From positions 3,410,001 to 3,474,000 of the forward strand of contig NZ_CP093341.1 in NCBI RefSeq assembly GCF_022637455.1: a stretch of 64,000 bases of DNA, in the 5' to 3' direction. Of the stretch, positions 18,947 to 27,513 are shown one piece after another (position 1 is the first letter of the stretch; each line of letters opens with the position of its first letter). The notes below the pieces were generated by a model. The model searched no databases and had not been told where the DNA came from. It saw nothing but the letters and a program-made list of their open reading frames with translations. The position numbers and the translations under genes are program-made. The stretch is from Lysobacter sp. S4-A87 (GTDB lineage Bacteria > Pseudomonadota > Gammaproteobacteria > Xanthomonadales > Xanthomonadaceae).

Positions 18947-21214
18947 GTGTCCGGCTATCCGCACGGCGTCGCTCAAGCTACGCGTACCGATCCGATGCGC
19001 ATGCTTGAGGAGATCAAGCGTCAGACCCTGGAGGCGCTCGGCGGGCTGCCGGGCACCCTGTACGGTCCGATCGAGGACGCGCTCAAGCTCGCCTCCCTCA
19101 AGACCGACGGCAAGAACAGTTTCTACGAAGAACAGGCGGCGTTGTGGATGCTGCGCCAGCAACAGGCGTCGCACGTGATGCGGTACCGCCAGCAGATCGC
19201 GCAGGGCTTCGATGACTTCCGCGCGCTGCGCATCCGCAGCGGCGGCGAGGTCCAGCTGCGGCTGGTCGACGAACAGCAGCTGGAATACGAGCTTGCCAGC
19301 GGCCGCCTGAACGAGGCGCTGGTGGCACGTTTCGCCCGTCCGCTCGACACCTTGCAAAGCCGCCTGCAGACCCTCTCCGAAGCGATGCGGGTACCGATGG
19401 GGGTCAATCCGATCGGTCCGGACCGCCTGGTCGCGGCCTTCTCGCAGACGTTCCTGGAAGCGCAGGTGCCCGACACGCTGCGCGCCCGCCTGTTCCGCCA
19501 TTACGAACAGGACCTGGTGCGCCTGCTCGGCGAGCTCTATGCGCGCATCAACACGCTCCTGGCCACCTCCGGCTACGGCAGCGCCACGCCGGCGGCCACG
19601 GCCCGCCCACGCGCCGATGAGCCCCGCCGCGACGGCTACGCGTCTGCGCCGGGCTTCCCGGGCGCTGGTGACGGCTACGGCATCCCCGGCGGCGCGACCA
19701 CCTTCGCGCATGCCTCCGGCGCTGGAAATTTCGGTCGAACCCTGTCAACGCCCATGTCCAACCAGGACATCGCCGCCATGGCCAGCGAGCTGGCCGAACT
19801 GCGCAGCCAGCTGCACGCCTGGCGCGAAACCCTGCCCAAGGACGACGTCGCGTCGGCGCTGTCCGCCGCTCGTGCCACCGGCCCGCGCCGCGAAATGCGT
19901 GTCGATGAAATCCTCAGCGTGGCCTCGCTGCTGCAGGCCGAGCCGCCGGATGCGTTCGCACGCGCGCTGGCGGTATCGGGCCGGCTTGGCGAGACCATCC
20001 GCGACCACCTGCAGGACGGCGCGGCCCGGCTCGGCCTCAATCCGGAGCAGGCCTGCTTCAGTTCCGAGGAAGAGGACGCGATCGACCTGGTCGCGCTGCT
20101 GTTCGATTCGCTGTTCCAGCACAACGCGCTGCAGGATCGGGCTCGCCGCCTGTATGCGAGGCTGGTGCTGCCCTATGTCAAGGTCGCGCTCACCGACAAC
20201 GGTGTGTTCGTCAAGCGCGAGCATCCCGCGCGCCGCCTGCTCGATGCGATCACCGAAGCCTGCGAAGGAAACGACGCAGAGACCGCGCAGGACCGTGAAC
20301 TGCTCGATCGCGCCACCGAGATCTCGCAGCGCATCGTCGCCGAATACAACGAAGACCTGGCCGTGTTCGAGCTGGCCCACGCCGAGCTCGACGCACTGCT
20401 GTCGCAGCAGCGCCGCCGCATCGAACTGCAGGAGCAGCGCGCCGCCAAGGCCACCTATGGCCGCGAGCGGCTGGGGGCCGCGCGCGAGCAGGCCGAAGCG
20501 GCGCTGACAGAACGCCTGGCCGAGCCGGAACTGACCCAGGCCGTGGCCGATTTCCTGGCCATGCCGTGGCGCCACCACGTCGTGCAGACGCTGTTGCGCG
20601 ATGGCGCCGACCCGCGCCGTCACGCCGAGGCCATCGCCTTGGGCGATGCCCTGCTGATGGCCGACCGCATGGCCGAAGAGAACCGCGGCCGCGAACTCGC
20701 CGACCAGTTGCTGGCCTTGCAGCCGGCCATCGTCGAATGCCTGGCCAGTTCCGGTCTTGACGACAGCGCAGCGCAGCACGGCATGGCCGGACTGGTGCGT
20801 GCGCTGGCGACGCCGGATACGCCGCGCCGTCGCCGTCCGCCGCCGTCATTGACCATGCCCGAGGACGACGCCAGCGAGAGCGAGCGCAAGCTGTGGCTCG
20901 TCGGCGGCACCGACACGATGACCCACGACCAGATCCTCGCCGAGCGTATGCGTTCGCTGGAGGTCGGTGACTGGGTGCGCTTGACCGATCTGCAGGGCGA
21001 ATCGGTTGCGGCCAAGATTGCCTGGATCAGTCCGCTGACGTCGCGGTTCCTGCTGGTCAATCGTCGCGGCATCCGGATGCTGGCGGCTTCGCCGGAGGAT
21101 CTGGCGGCGCTGGCCACTGCGGGGCGCCTGACGATCGGTGCTGAGCGGACCGCGTTTGATGAGGCGATGCGACAGGTGCGTCGTCACCTGGACCGGGCGC
21201 CGGTCGCGCGCTGA
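18947..21214 (+). CDS. Large DUF1631 protein
   Basis: 755 residues from a GTG start at 18947, chosen because GGGGA lies about ten bases upstream. The next ATG, at 18995, has no ribosome site but would remove only 16 residues (MRMLEEIKRQTLEALG...). The sequence matches the DUF1631 type: an all-helical N-terminal domain, a Ser/Pro/Gly-rich linker near 210-250, an acidic middle (SSEEEDAIDLVALLF), a long coiled coil (YNEDLAVFELAHAELDALL) and a C-terminal beta domain (GDWVRLTDLQGESVAAKIAW, LVNRRGIRMLAAS). PilZ-like c-di-GMP binding has been suggested for related C-terminal regions, but I see no RxxxR motif. Function unknown. Confidence 0.8.
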   Translation: MSGYPHGVAQATRTDPMRMLEEIKRQTLEALGGLPGTLYGPIEDALKLASLKTDGKNSFYEEQAALWMLRQQQASHVMRYRQQIAQGFDDFRALRIRSGGEVQLRLVDEQQLEYELASGRLNEALVARFARPLDTLQSRLQTLSEAMRVPMGVNPIGPDRLVAAFSQTFLEAQVPDTLRARLFRHYEQDLVRLLGELYARINTLLATSGYGSATPAATARPRADEPRRDGYASAPGFPGAGDGYGIPGGATTFAHASGAGNFGRTLSTPMSNQDIAAMASELAELRSQLHAWRETLPKDDVASALSAARATGPRREMRVDEILSVASLLQAEPPDAFARALAVSGRLGETIRDHLQDGAARLGLNPEQACFSSEEEDAIDLVALLFDSLFQHNALQDRARRLYARLVLPYVKVALTDNGVFVKREHPARRLLDAITEACEGNDAETAQDRELLDRATEISQRIVAEYNEDLAVFELAHAELDALLSQQRRRIELQEQRAAKATYGRERLGAAREQAEAALTERLAEPELTQAVADFLAMPWRHHVVQTLLRDGADPRRHAEAIALGDALLMADRMAEENRGRELADQLLALQPAIVECLASSGLDDSAAQHGMAGLVRALATPDTPRRRRPPPSLTMPEDDASESERKLWLVGGTDTMTHDQILAERMRSLEVGDWVRLTDLQGESVAAKIAWISPLTSRFLLVNRRGIRMLAASPEDLAALATAGRLTIGAERTAFDEAMRQVRRHLDRAPVAR

Positions 21215-21220
21215 TCACTG

Positions 21221-21337
21221 TCGTCCCGGCGAAGGCCGGGACCCAGACCCCCTGCGGACAACGCCACTCCGGAGGCAGCCGGCTCCGCGCCGCCAATCGA
21301 CGTCAAGATGGATCCCGGCGTTCGCCGGGATGACGGG
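21221..21337. repeat. Inverted pair of CCCGGCGAAGGCCGGG palindromes
   Basis: TCGTCCCGGCGAAGGCCGGG ACCCAG (21221-21246) and an inverted GATCCCGGCGTTCGCCGGGA TGACGG (21311-21336) flank about 65 bases of unrelated sequence between convergent genes. Each arm is itself a hairpin. The type is the same as at 4707-4783. Confidence 0.75.
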
Positions 21338-21349
21338 GATCGGACGCGC

Positions 21350-22486
21350 TTACGCCTGGGACTGCGCCTGTTCCTGCGCTGCGCGCTCCGGCCACACAGT
21401 GCGTGCCAGCAGTTCGTCGTTCCAGTCGATCGCCAGGCGGTCTTCCTTCGATGCCTCTTCGGTCACGAACAGGCTGACGAAGTTCAGCACATTGCGAGCG
21501 TACATCTCGCTGGCGTGCACCGCGCCGCTGCTGGCGAGGTTGAGCGGGCCGGCGATGGTCACCCCGTTGCTCTCGATGGTTTCGCCCGGGCGGGTCAGTT
21601 CGCAGTTGCCGCCGGTTTCGGCGGCGAGGTCGACGATCACACTGCCAGGCTTCATACCGGCAACCATGGCCGCAGTGATGATCTTCGGAGCGGGACGACC
21701 CGGGACCGCGGCCGTGCAGACGATCACGTCGATGCCCTTGAGGTGCTCGCCGAGACGACGCTGCTGTTCCGCGCGCTCCTCGTCGGTGAGGGCGCGCGCA
21801 TAGCCGCCTTCGCCGGCGGCGCTGACGCCCAGGTCGAGGAACTTGCCGCCCAGCGACTCAATCTGTTCGCGCGTCTCCGGGCGCACGTCGAAACCTTCGA
21901 CCTGCGCGCCCAGGCGCTTGGCCGTTGCCACCGCCTGCAGGCCGGCGACGCCGGCACCGACGATCAACACCTTCGATGGACGGATCGTGCCAGCGGCGGT
22001 GGTCAGCATCGGGAAGAAACGCGGTGCCAGCTGCGCCGAGATCAGCACCGCCTTGTAACCGGCCATGCCAGCTTGCGAACTGAGTACGTCCATGGCCTGC
22101 GCGCGCGTGGTGCGCGGCAGTCGCTCGAGCGGGAAGGCAAGCAGTCCGCGCGCCGTGATCGCTTCGCCGCGGGCCGCATCGCCCTGCGGCGCCAGCAGTC
22201 CGACCAGGACGGTGCCTTGGCGCAAAGCATTGAGTGACTGTGCCGCTGGCGGCTGCACGCAAAGCACGACATCGGCGTCGTTCCATGCCGAAGCGGCATC
22301 ATCGGCGAGTTCGGCGCCCGCGTCGGCGTAGGCCTGGTCGTCGAAACTGGCCGCGCGCCCGGCGCCGCGCTGCACGCGCACCCGTGCGCCGCGGGCGGCG
22401 AGTTTCTTGCAGGTTTCCGGGGTCACTGCGACACGGCGTTCGCCGTTTGCGGTTTCGCTTGCAACGCCAATGGTGATGCCCGCCAT
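21350..22486 (-). CDS. pntAA: NAD(P) transhydrogenase subunit alpha part 1 (PntAA)
   Basis: 378 residues; soluble NAD(H)-binding domain I of proton-translocating transhydrogenase, which makes NADPH from NADH. IGVASETANGERRVAVTPET and VQRGAGRAASFDDQAY are the alanine dehydrogenase/PNT N-terminal domain. The NAD fold is KVLIVGAGVAGLQAVATAKR and the mobile loop VDLAAETGGNCELTRPGE is present. The ATG has a GGAGCGGAGC site. Unlike most relatives, pntAB and pntB are not directly downstream: they lie on the opposite strand 2.1 kb away, separated by a sigma-factor block. Confidence 0.93.
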   Translation of the reverse strand: MAGITIGVASETANGERRVAVTPETCKKLAARGARVRVQRGAGRAASFDDQAYADAGAELADDAASAWNDADVVLCVQPPAAQSLNALRQGTVLVGLLAPQGDAARGEAITARGLLAFPLERLPRTTRAQAMDVLSSQAGMAGYKAVLISAQLAPRFFPMLTTAAGTIRPSKVLIVGAGVAGLQAVATAKRLGAQVEGFDVRPETREQIESLGGKFLDLGVSAAGEGGYARALTDEERAEQQRRLGEHLKGIDVIVCTAAVPGRPAPKIITAAMVAGMKPGSVIVDLAAETGGNCELTRPGETIESNGVTIAGPLNLASSGAVHASEMYARNVLNFVSLFVTEEASKEDRLAIDWNDELLARTVWPERAAQEQAQSQA

Positions 22487-22544
22487 GCTCCGCTCCAGAA
22501 CCTGATCGCTGCATCCTAGAGCACGAGCGCGCCCGTTGGCGACT

Positions 22545-22575
22545 GCTTCAGCCCGGACCCGAGCTTGTCGGGCTA
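22545..22575. repeat. Hairpin, possible variant dispersed palindrome
   Basis: Inverted arms AGCCCGGAC / GTCGGGCT, ending GGGCTAC on the plus strand, between the DUF3106 gene and pntAA. It resembles the GTAGCCCG family in its outer bases only, so membership is uncertain. Confidence 0.4.
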
Positions 22576-22583
22576 CAACCTGC

Positions 22584-23066
22584 TCAGTGCTGCGGTGGCC
22601 GGTCCTTCTCGGGCGGGGCGGGATTGGCCTGTACCCAGGCGCGACGCTGCTCGGGCGTCATCGCCCGGAACTCCGCCTTGAGCGCGGCGCGCCTGGTCTC
22701 GTCCATGCCGCGCATCTTGGCGTAGAGGGCCCGCATCTGCTCGCGCTGCTCCGGGCTCATGTGTTCCCAGCGCTTCATGCCGTGGCGGGCCTGGTTGCGC
22801 TGCTCGGGCGTCATCTGCTGCCAGCGCTCGGCGCGGTCGAGCATGCGCTGGCGCTCCTCGGGCTGGTTGTTCCAGCGCTCGCGCACGGGCGCGATCAGCT
22901 GTTCGCGCTGGGCCGGCGTGAGCTGCTCCCAGGCGGGTAGCGACTTGGCCGGCGTGGCGGCCACATCCTTCGGCGGGTCAGCGGCGAACACCGGCGAGGC
23001 GGCGACCAGCAACGCCAGCACCGCGGCCACGCGCGTCAGTCGGGAAGGGGGCGAAACGGTACGCAT
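22584..23066 (-). CDS. Periplasmic DUF3106 protein
   Basis: 160 residues from the ATG at 23066, which has a CGGAG site seven bases upstream; an ATG five codons earlier has none. The signal peptide ends ...ASPVFAADPP. The body is a series of short helices with LTPAQREQLIAPV, MTPEQRNQARHG, MSPEQREQMRALY and MTPEQRRAWVQ. This 'P-E-Q-R' repeat is the DUF3106 signature and resembles the LTxxQ motifs of Spy/CpxP-type envelope stress proteins. It is the last gene of the sigma / anti-sigma set and 97 bases upstream of pntAA. It may be an envelope-stress output of that sigma factor. Confidence 0.8.
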   Translation of the reverse strand: MRTVSPPSRLTRVAAVLALLVAASPVFAADPPKDVAATPAKSLPAWEQLTPAQREQLIAPVRERWNNQPEERQRMLDRAERWQQMTPEQRNQARHGMKRWEHMSPEQREQMRALYAKMRGMDETRRAALKAEFRAMTPEQRRAWVQANPAPPEKDRPPQH

Positions 23067-23082
23067 GTCGGTGCTCCGCATG

Positions 23083-23484
23083 TCACTGGTCCAAAGCCGG
23101 CATGGCGTCGTCGTTGGAGGCCAGCCAGAGGTAAAGGTCGGGGTTCTCGTCGAGCGTGGCCAGGGCCGTGTCGGCGTCGTAGGTGGCGGTGGTCGCCGTG
23201 GCCACCGCGGGCGCCGGCGAGCCGACGGCCGGGGCCTGCGGCGACGGCCGCAGCAGCAGCCCTATCGCCAGCGCCGACACCGCGGCAAAACCCGTTGCCA
23301 GCACCCAGCCCGGGCCGCGCCGATGCGCGCGCACCGCGCCGGGTGTGGTCGCTGCCTGGCGGGCGACGCGCAAGCGTGCGCGCGTTGCCGGCGAGACCTG
23401 GTCCACGGCCTGCGTATGCAATCGGCGCATGGCCTGGTCGAAGGCGCGATCATCAGCTTGGTTGTCGTGTTCGTGGTGGCTCAT
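23083..23484 (-). CDS. Putative membrane anti-sigma factor
   Basis: 133 residues with an N-terminal cytosolic part (MSHHEHDNQADDRAFDQAMR, helix RRLHTQAVDQVSPATRARLR) and one transmembrane helix at about 70-90 (GWVLATGFAAVSALAIGLLL), with a periplasmic tail. Its ATG overlaps the stop of the ECF sigma gene, the arrangement usual for sigma/anti-sigma pairs. No HxxxCxxC zinc motif is present, so it is not a ZAS-type anti-sigma. Assignment rests on context and topology. Confidence 0.65.
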   Translation of the reverse strand: MSHHEHDNQADDRAFDQAMRRLHTQAVDQVSPATRARLRVARQAATTPGAVRAHRRGPGWVLATGFAAVSALAIGLLLRPSPQAPAVGSPAPAVATATTATYDADTALATLDENPDLYLWLASNDDAMPALDQ

Positions 23485-24092
23485 CGCCAGTCCTCCAGTT
23501 GCCGCTGCAACGCTTCGCGTGCACGCGACAGGTGTGTCTTGACCGCGCCTTCGCTGCAACCCATCGCCTGCGCGGTCGTGGTGACGTCGAGTTCTTCCAG
23601 GATGCGCAGGCTGAAGGCCTCGCGCTGCCGGCGCGGCAACTTCGCCATCGCCTCGGACAACTTTGCATAGGCCTCACGGCCGTCGAACGTGCGCGACGGG
23701 TCGGGGCCGTCGTCGGCCCAGTCCAGCGTGCTGTCGTCGCGCTCCGGGGTCGGCATCAGCCAGCGCAGGCGGAAGGTGCGACGGCGCTGCACGTCGACGA
23801 TCCGGCTGCGCAGGATGCTCCAGAACAGCGGCGTCCATTCCCCGGCGGGCCGGTCGCGGTAGGACAGCATCTTCATCATCGCGTCCTGCACCGCATCGAG
23901 GGCATCGTCGCGCTGGCGCAGGCCAAGCTCGGCGAAGCGGAAGGCACGTGTGCCGACGCCCGCCAGGAATTCCTCCAGCGATGCCGGCAGGCGCGCGACC
24001 GCCTCCTCGCTGGAGGCGGCGCGCACGTGTGCATGAGCCGGGTTGGCGGCCAGCACGTCGTCGTCGGGTTCGCGGCTCACGCGTCGCAGCAT
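23481..24092 (-). CDS. ECF-type RNA polymerase sigma factor
   Basis: 203 residues. Sigma region 2 is seen in ALDAVQDAMMKMLSYRDRPA, with WTPLFWSILRSRIVDVQRRR. Region 4, with its helix-turn-helix, is LPRRQREAFSLRILEELDVT and TTAQAMGCSEGAVKTHLSRA. The linker is long (about 30 residues). The gene overlaps the downstream putative anti-sigma gene (ATGA) and starts 13 bases after the 11-residue-repeat protein gene. It probably controls an envelope or stress regulon including its own operon. Confidence 0.88.
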   Translation of the reverse strand: MLRRVSREPDDDVLAANPAHAHVRAASSEEAVARLPASLEEFLAGVGTRAFRFAELGLRQRDDALDAVQDAMMKMLSYRDRPAGEWTPLFWSILRSRIVDVQRRRTFRLRWLMPTPERDDSTLDWADDGPDPSRTFDGREAYAKLSEAMAKLPRRQREAFSLRILEELDVTTTAQAMGCSEGAVKTHLSRAREALQRQLEDWR

Positions 24093-24104
24093 ACGGGGCC
24101 TGGC

Positions 24105-24470
24105 TTAATGCCGACGATCTTCGTGCTGATGACCCCAGCGTGCGTCGAAGCGGTCGCCGCGGCGGTCCCAGCGCGCATCGGCGAGGTCGCCGCGACGGTC
24201 CAGGCGTTGCTCGATGCGGTCGCCCTTGCGGTCGAGCCGGTAGGCGCGACGGTCGTGGCCGAGCGCGTCCTGCCACGCGGCACGGCGGTCCAGGCGCTGG
24301 TCGATGCGGTTGCCGCGGGCGTCCAGGCTGGCATCGATGCGGTCGCCCTTGCGGTCCATGCGGCGGTCGACCCCGTCACCACGGTCGCCGGCGAACGCCG
24401 CGGCGGTGGCGGCCAGCATGGCAATCGCGAGTCCAGCCGACAGCGTGCGTTTCAGTGCTGCATGCCTCAT
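24105..24470 (-). CDS. Secreted 11-residue-repeat protein, Arg/Asp rich
   Basis: 121 residues from the ATG at 24470, preceded by GGGAG. A signal peptide (residues 1-27, ...ATAAAFAGDR) is followed by undecad repeats of the type L-D-R-R-G-D-R-I-D-x-R (MDRKGDRIDAS, LDARGNRIDQR, LDRKGDRIEQR, LDRRGDLADAR, WDRRGDRFDAR) to the C terminus, with one irregular unit in the middle. Such 11-residue periodicity gives a long amphipathic helix or right-handed coiled coil. I do not recognise a named family. It is the first gene of the sigma-factor operon, 13 bases upstream of the sigma start. Confidence 0.7.
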   Translation of the reverse strand: MRHAALKRTLSAGLAIAMLAATAAAFAGDRGDGVDRRMDRKGDRIDASLDARGNRIDQRLDRRAAWQDALGHDRRAYRLDRKGDRIEQRLDRRGDLADARWDRRGDRFDARWGHQHEDRRH

Positions 24471-24621
24471 TGCGGTCTCTCCCGGTCTGGCGGACCGTCT
24501 TGGCCCGTCCTTCGGGGGAGACAACGCCTGCCGGCGGCTCCGGTTGACAGCCGCCGGCCGACGGCGCTGGCGCCGCGTTCATCCACGGTTATGATGCGGG
24601 AGACATCGAGATGGGGTACGG

Positions 24622-24939
24622 ATGATGGGCGACGGTTTGGTAGCGCTGTACATCTTCATGCTGGCGGCCATCGCCGGCCACGTGATCATCTCGCGGGTGC
24701 CGGTGATCCTGCACACGCCGCTGATGTCCGGGTCCAACTTCATCCACGGCATCGTCCTGATCGGCGCCATGGTCGTGCTCGGCCACGCCGACACGACGCT
24801 GGAGAAGGCCATCGGCTTCGTCGCCGTGCTGCTGGGCGCCGGCAATGCCGCCGGCGGCTACGTGGTCACCGAGCGCATGCTGGAAATGTTCAAGGCCAGC
24901 CGCAAGCCCGGCTCCGCCCAGAGCGGAGGCAAGGCATGA
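24622..24939 (+). CDS. pntAB: NAD(P) transhydrogenase subunit alpha part 2 (PntAB)
   Basis: 105 residues; the membrane half of the alpha subunit in three-gene transhydrogenases. Three or four helices are visible (LVALYIFMLAAIAGHVII, FIHGIVLIGAMVVLGH, AIGFVAVLLGAGNAAGGYVV). RVPVILHTPLMSGSN is the family's conserved loop. The ATG-ATG start at 24622/24625 leaves a one-residue ambiguity. The stop overlaps the pntB start (ATGA). Confidence 0.93.
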   Translation: MMGDGLVALYIFMLAAIAGHVIISRVPVILHTPLMSGSNFIHGIVLIGAMVVLGHADTTLEKAIGFVAVLLGAGNAAGGYVVTERMLEMFKASRKPGSAQSGGKA

Positions 24940-26342
24940 GCGGCGCGATGCAGAACACGTTCGCCTGGATCGCCGCCGCCAGTTATTTCGTTGCCGCCAC
25001 TCTTTTCCTGCTGGGCCTGCAGCGCATGGCCTCGCCGGTAACTGCGCGCAGCGGCATCCGCTGGGCCGGACTGGGCATGGTCATCGCCACGGTGGCGACG
25101 TTCCTGCTGCCGGGCCTGCACAACATGGCGCTGATCGTGCTGGCGCTCGGCATCGGCACCGGCCTGGCGTGGGTGTCGGGCAAGAAGGTCGCCATCACCG
25201 ACATGCCGCAGATGGTCGCGCTGTACAACGGCATGGGCGGCGGTTCGGCGGCGGCGATCGGTGCGGTCGAGCTGCTGCGTTACTCCAGCGAGGGACATGC
25301 GCCGTCGATGACGTCGCTGGTGCTGGCGGTGCTCGGTGCCGCCATCGGTTCGGTGTCGCTGTCGGGTTCGATCATTGCCTGGGCCAAGCTCGATGGGCGG
25401 CTGGACAAGCGGGTGGTGTTCCCGGGGCAGCAGTTGTTCAACCTGGCCGTGTTCGTGGCGATGATCGTCATGGGTGGCATCGCCATCCACACATTGAGCA
25501 CGTCGGCGATCATCGCCTTCTTCGTGCTGGCGCTGTCGCTGGGCGTGCTGATGACGCTGCCGATCGGTGGCGCCGACATGCCGGTGGTCATCTCGCTGTA
25601 CAACGCGCTCACCGGTCTGGCGGTGGCCTTCGAAGGTTACGTGCTCGGCAATGAGGCGCTGATCATCGCCGGCACCATGGTCGGTGCGGCCGGTACGTTG
25701 CTGACGCAATTGATGGCCAAGGCGATGAACCGACCGATCCACGGTGTGCTGTTCTCCAGCTTCGGTGGCGGTGGGCAGGCGCAGGAGATCAGCGGTACGC
25801 AGAAGCCGATCGAGGCCGGCGATGTGGCGGCGATGATGGCCTATGCCGAGCGCGTGGTGATCGTCCCGGGCTACGGCATGGCGGTGGCGCAGGCGCAGCA
25901 CAAGATCTGGGAGCTGGCGCAGAAGCTGATGGATCGCGGTGTCAAGGTGAAGTTCGCGATCCATCCGGTGGCCGGGCGCATGCCGGGCCACATGAATGTG
26001 CTGCTGGCCGAGGCGGGTGTGCCGTACGACCTGATCGCGGACATGGACGACATCAATCCGGAGTTCGCCAACACGGATGTGTCGCTGGTGATTGGCGCCA
26101 ACGATGTGGTCAATCCGGTGGCCAAGACGGATCCGGCGTCTCCGATCTATGGGATGCCGATCCTGGATGTGACCAATTCGAAGAACACGATCGTGATCAA
26201 GCGTGGCAAGGGCACGGGTTTCGCTGGCATCGAGAATGCGCTGTTCTACCAGGACAATACGCGGATGCTCTATGGCGACGGTGCGGAGATGGCGAGTGCG
26301 CTGGTCAGCGAGTTGAAGGCGCTGGACGGTGGCGGGCACTGA
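24936..26342 (+). CDS. pntB: NAD(P) transhydrogenase subunit beta (PntB)
   Basis: 468 residues; about nine membrane helices carrying the proton channel, then the NADP(H)-binding domain III at 290-468. VVIVPGYGMAVAQAQHKIWE is the Rossmann dinucleotide motif of domain III. IHPVAGRMPGHMNVLLAEAG and IGANDVVNPVAKTDPASPI are NADP-binding loops, and RGKGTGFAGIENALFY is near the end. Four-base overlap with pntAB. With pntAA (21350-22486) it completes the enzyme. Confidence 0.95.
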   Translation: MSGAMQNTFAWIAAASYFVAATLFLLGLQRMASPVTARSGIRWAGLGMVIATVATFLLPGLHNMALIVLALGIGTGLAWVSGKKVAITDMPQMVALYNGMGGGSAAAIGAVELLRYSSEGHAPSMTSLVLAVLGAAIGSVSLSGSIIAWAKLDGRLDKRVVFPGQQLFNLAVFVAMIVMGGIAIHTLSTSAIIAFFVLALSLGVLMTLPIGGADMPVVISLYNALTGLAVAFEGYVLGNEALIIAGTMVGAAGTLLTQLMAKAMNRPIHGVLFSSFGGGGQAQEISGTQKPIEAGDVAAMMAYAERVVIVPGYGMAVAQAQHKIWELAQKLMDRGVKVKFAIHPVAGRMPGHMNVLLAEAGVPYDLIADMDDINPEFANTDVSLVIGANDVVNPVAKTDPASPIYGMPILDVTNSKNTIVIKRGKGTGFAGIENALFYQDNTRMLYGDGAEMASALVSELKALDGGGH

Positions 26343-26345
26343 GTG

Positions 26346-26375
26346 AAAAAAGCCCCCTCCGTGCAAGGGAGGGGG
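26346..26375 (-). terminator. Rho-independent terminator for the AOC-barrel-like protein gene
   Basis: Stem CCCCCTCC (26353-26360) / GGAGGGGG (26368-26375) with a seven-base loop. On the minus strand it is followed by a run of T (complement of AAAAAA at 26346-26351). It lies 37 bases after the stop of the 26412-26888 gene and just after pntB on the opposite strand. Confidence 0.75.
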
Positions 26376-26411
26376 TTGGGGTTGGGGTGAGGGAAGGCCT
26401 TGCGTTGCGGA

Positions 26412-26888
26412 TCACTTCTGGAAACAGATCTCGCCGTTGATGAAGGTGTCGATCATGCCGTGGCCATCTTTCAGTCCACTGACAAAGAAGTAGCCTGTGG
26501 CGCCTGCGAAATCGCCGGTGCCGGCGACGATCTTCTGGTACGCCGTGACCACGCCCGCTGCCGGGCCGGAAGTGGTGACGCCCGTCTCGCGCATGGTCAG
26601 CGTGCCCTTCTCGAGGCGGTACTCGAACGGACCACTGTAGGAGATGAAGCCGGGCGACGTTGCCGGGCCGGCCGCGCCGCTGTCGCCGTTGAAATGGGTG
26701 ACGCCGCGTACGCCGTGGTTGCCGTCGACCTCGCCAAGGAAGCACGTGGCCAGGCCGGGATTGCAGCCCTGCGTGGACGATACTTCGATGAGATCGGCGT
26801 GGATCTTCTTGCACTTGTCGCCGTGTGCGTATGCCGGTGCGGTGGCCAGGGTGAGCAGGACGAGCAGGCCGGGAGCGATGGGGTTCAT
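26412..26888 (-). CDS. Secreted protein, possible allene-oxide-cyclase-like barrel
   Basis: 158 residues. The signal peptide is about 1-21 (...TAPAYAHG), and four cysteines (CKK, GCNPGLATC, ICFQK) suggest extracytoplasmic disulfides. The repeated strand pattern with VRGVTHFNGDSGAAG and IVAGTGDFAGATGYFFVSG resembles AOC-barrel/dirigent-like secreted proteins, in which GTGDFAGATG is conserved. This is a resemblance only. It is the only gene of its transcription unit, with its own terminator. Confidence 0.55.
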   Translation of the reverse strand: MNPIAPGLLVLLTLATAPAYAHGDKCKKIHADLIEVSSTQGCNPGLATCFLGEVDGNHGVRGVTHFNGDSGAAGPATSPGFISYSGPFEYRLEKGTLTMRETGVTTSGPAAGVVTAYQKIVAGTGDFAGATGYFFVSGLKDGHGMIDTFINGEICFQK

Positions 26889-26979
26889 TGCAGTCTCCGT
26901 GCGTTGGTGTCGGGACCGGGGCGCGTCCGGTCTCCGCTGACGCCAGCATCTGCGCGCGCCAGGCGTGAAGCGGTATGGC

Positions 26980-27513
26980 TCAGCCGGGGCGTTCTAGCAT
27001 CGTCGCCAGTGGCGGCGATCCCCACGCGCCCAGCCAGGCGCGCCGCGCGAACCAGGCACATGGCCAGCCGACCAGCGCGATGTGGGCGACGATGCTGGAT
27101 GCGATCCACAGCGGCAGCGGTGAGCCCGCGCGCGGTGCGGCCGACAGCGGCACGACGACGAAACTCATCAGCGCGAACAGGGCCAATCCGTACAGTGCGC
27201 CATACCGCCATGGGCGCTGCAGCAGCGCAGTGGCTTCACGCGCGACCGTCGCGTAGGCGCTGGCCATGGCGATGGCAATCAGGTAGTGCAGGAACAGTCC
27301 CAGCATCGCGCTCGCGCTGCCGCCGGCAAAGCTGTCCTTGCCGAGCACGCCGGCTGCCACGGATTGCAGGATCCGCTGTGGCGGGACCCCGCGCAGCGCC
27401 CAGAAGCCGGTGGCAAAGAGGATGTCGAGCGTGCCGGCGCACAGTCCGCCCAGTAGCATCCAGCCGAGCGCGCGCTGCACCGATGGCTCGATCGTCGTGC
27501 TCAGGCTGCGCAT
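26980..27513 (-). CDS. Four-helix membrane protein, paralogue of the 41303-41830 gene
   Basis: 177 residues with four hydrophobic segments (LLGGLCAGTLDILFATGFWA, FLHYLIAIAMASAYATVA, YGLALFALMSFVVVPL and IVAHIALVGWPCAWFARR). It aligns by eye end to end with the minus-strand gene at 41303-41830: both share LLGGL-xG-xD-FA, SVAA, FAGG-A-A, H-YL-AI, GALY, PLSAAP/PMFSAAP, AH-LVG-PCA-FARR. Its ATG overlaps the stop of the AraC regulator gene by 13 bases, so the two are co-expressed. Function unknown. Confidence 0.65.
   Translation of the reverse strand: MRSLSTTIEPSVQRALGWMLLGGLCAGTLDILFATGFWALRGVPPQRILQSVAAGVLGKDSFAGGSASAMLGLFLHYLIAIAMASAYATVAREATALLQRPWRYGALYGLALFALMSFVVVPLSAAPRAGSPLPLWIASSIVAHIALVGWPCAWFARRAWLGAWGSPPLATMLERPG

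Noticed and set aside
23295-24935. Upstream extension of the pntB frame through pntAB and the sigma genes
   Set aside because: PntB begins at ATG 24936, overlapping the pntAB stop; the upstream part is antisense or out of frame to real genes.
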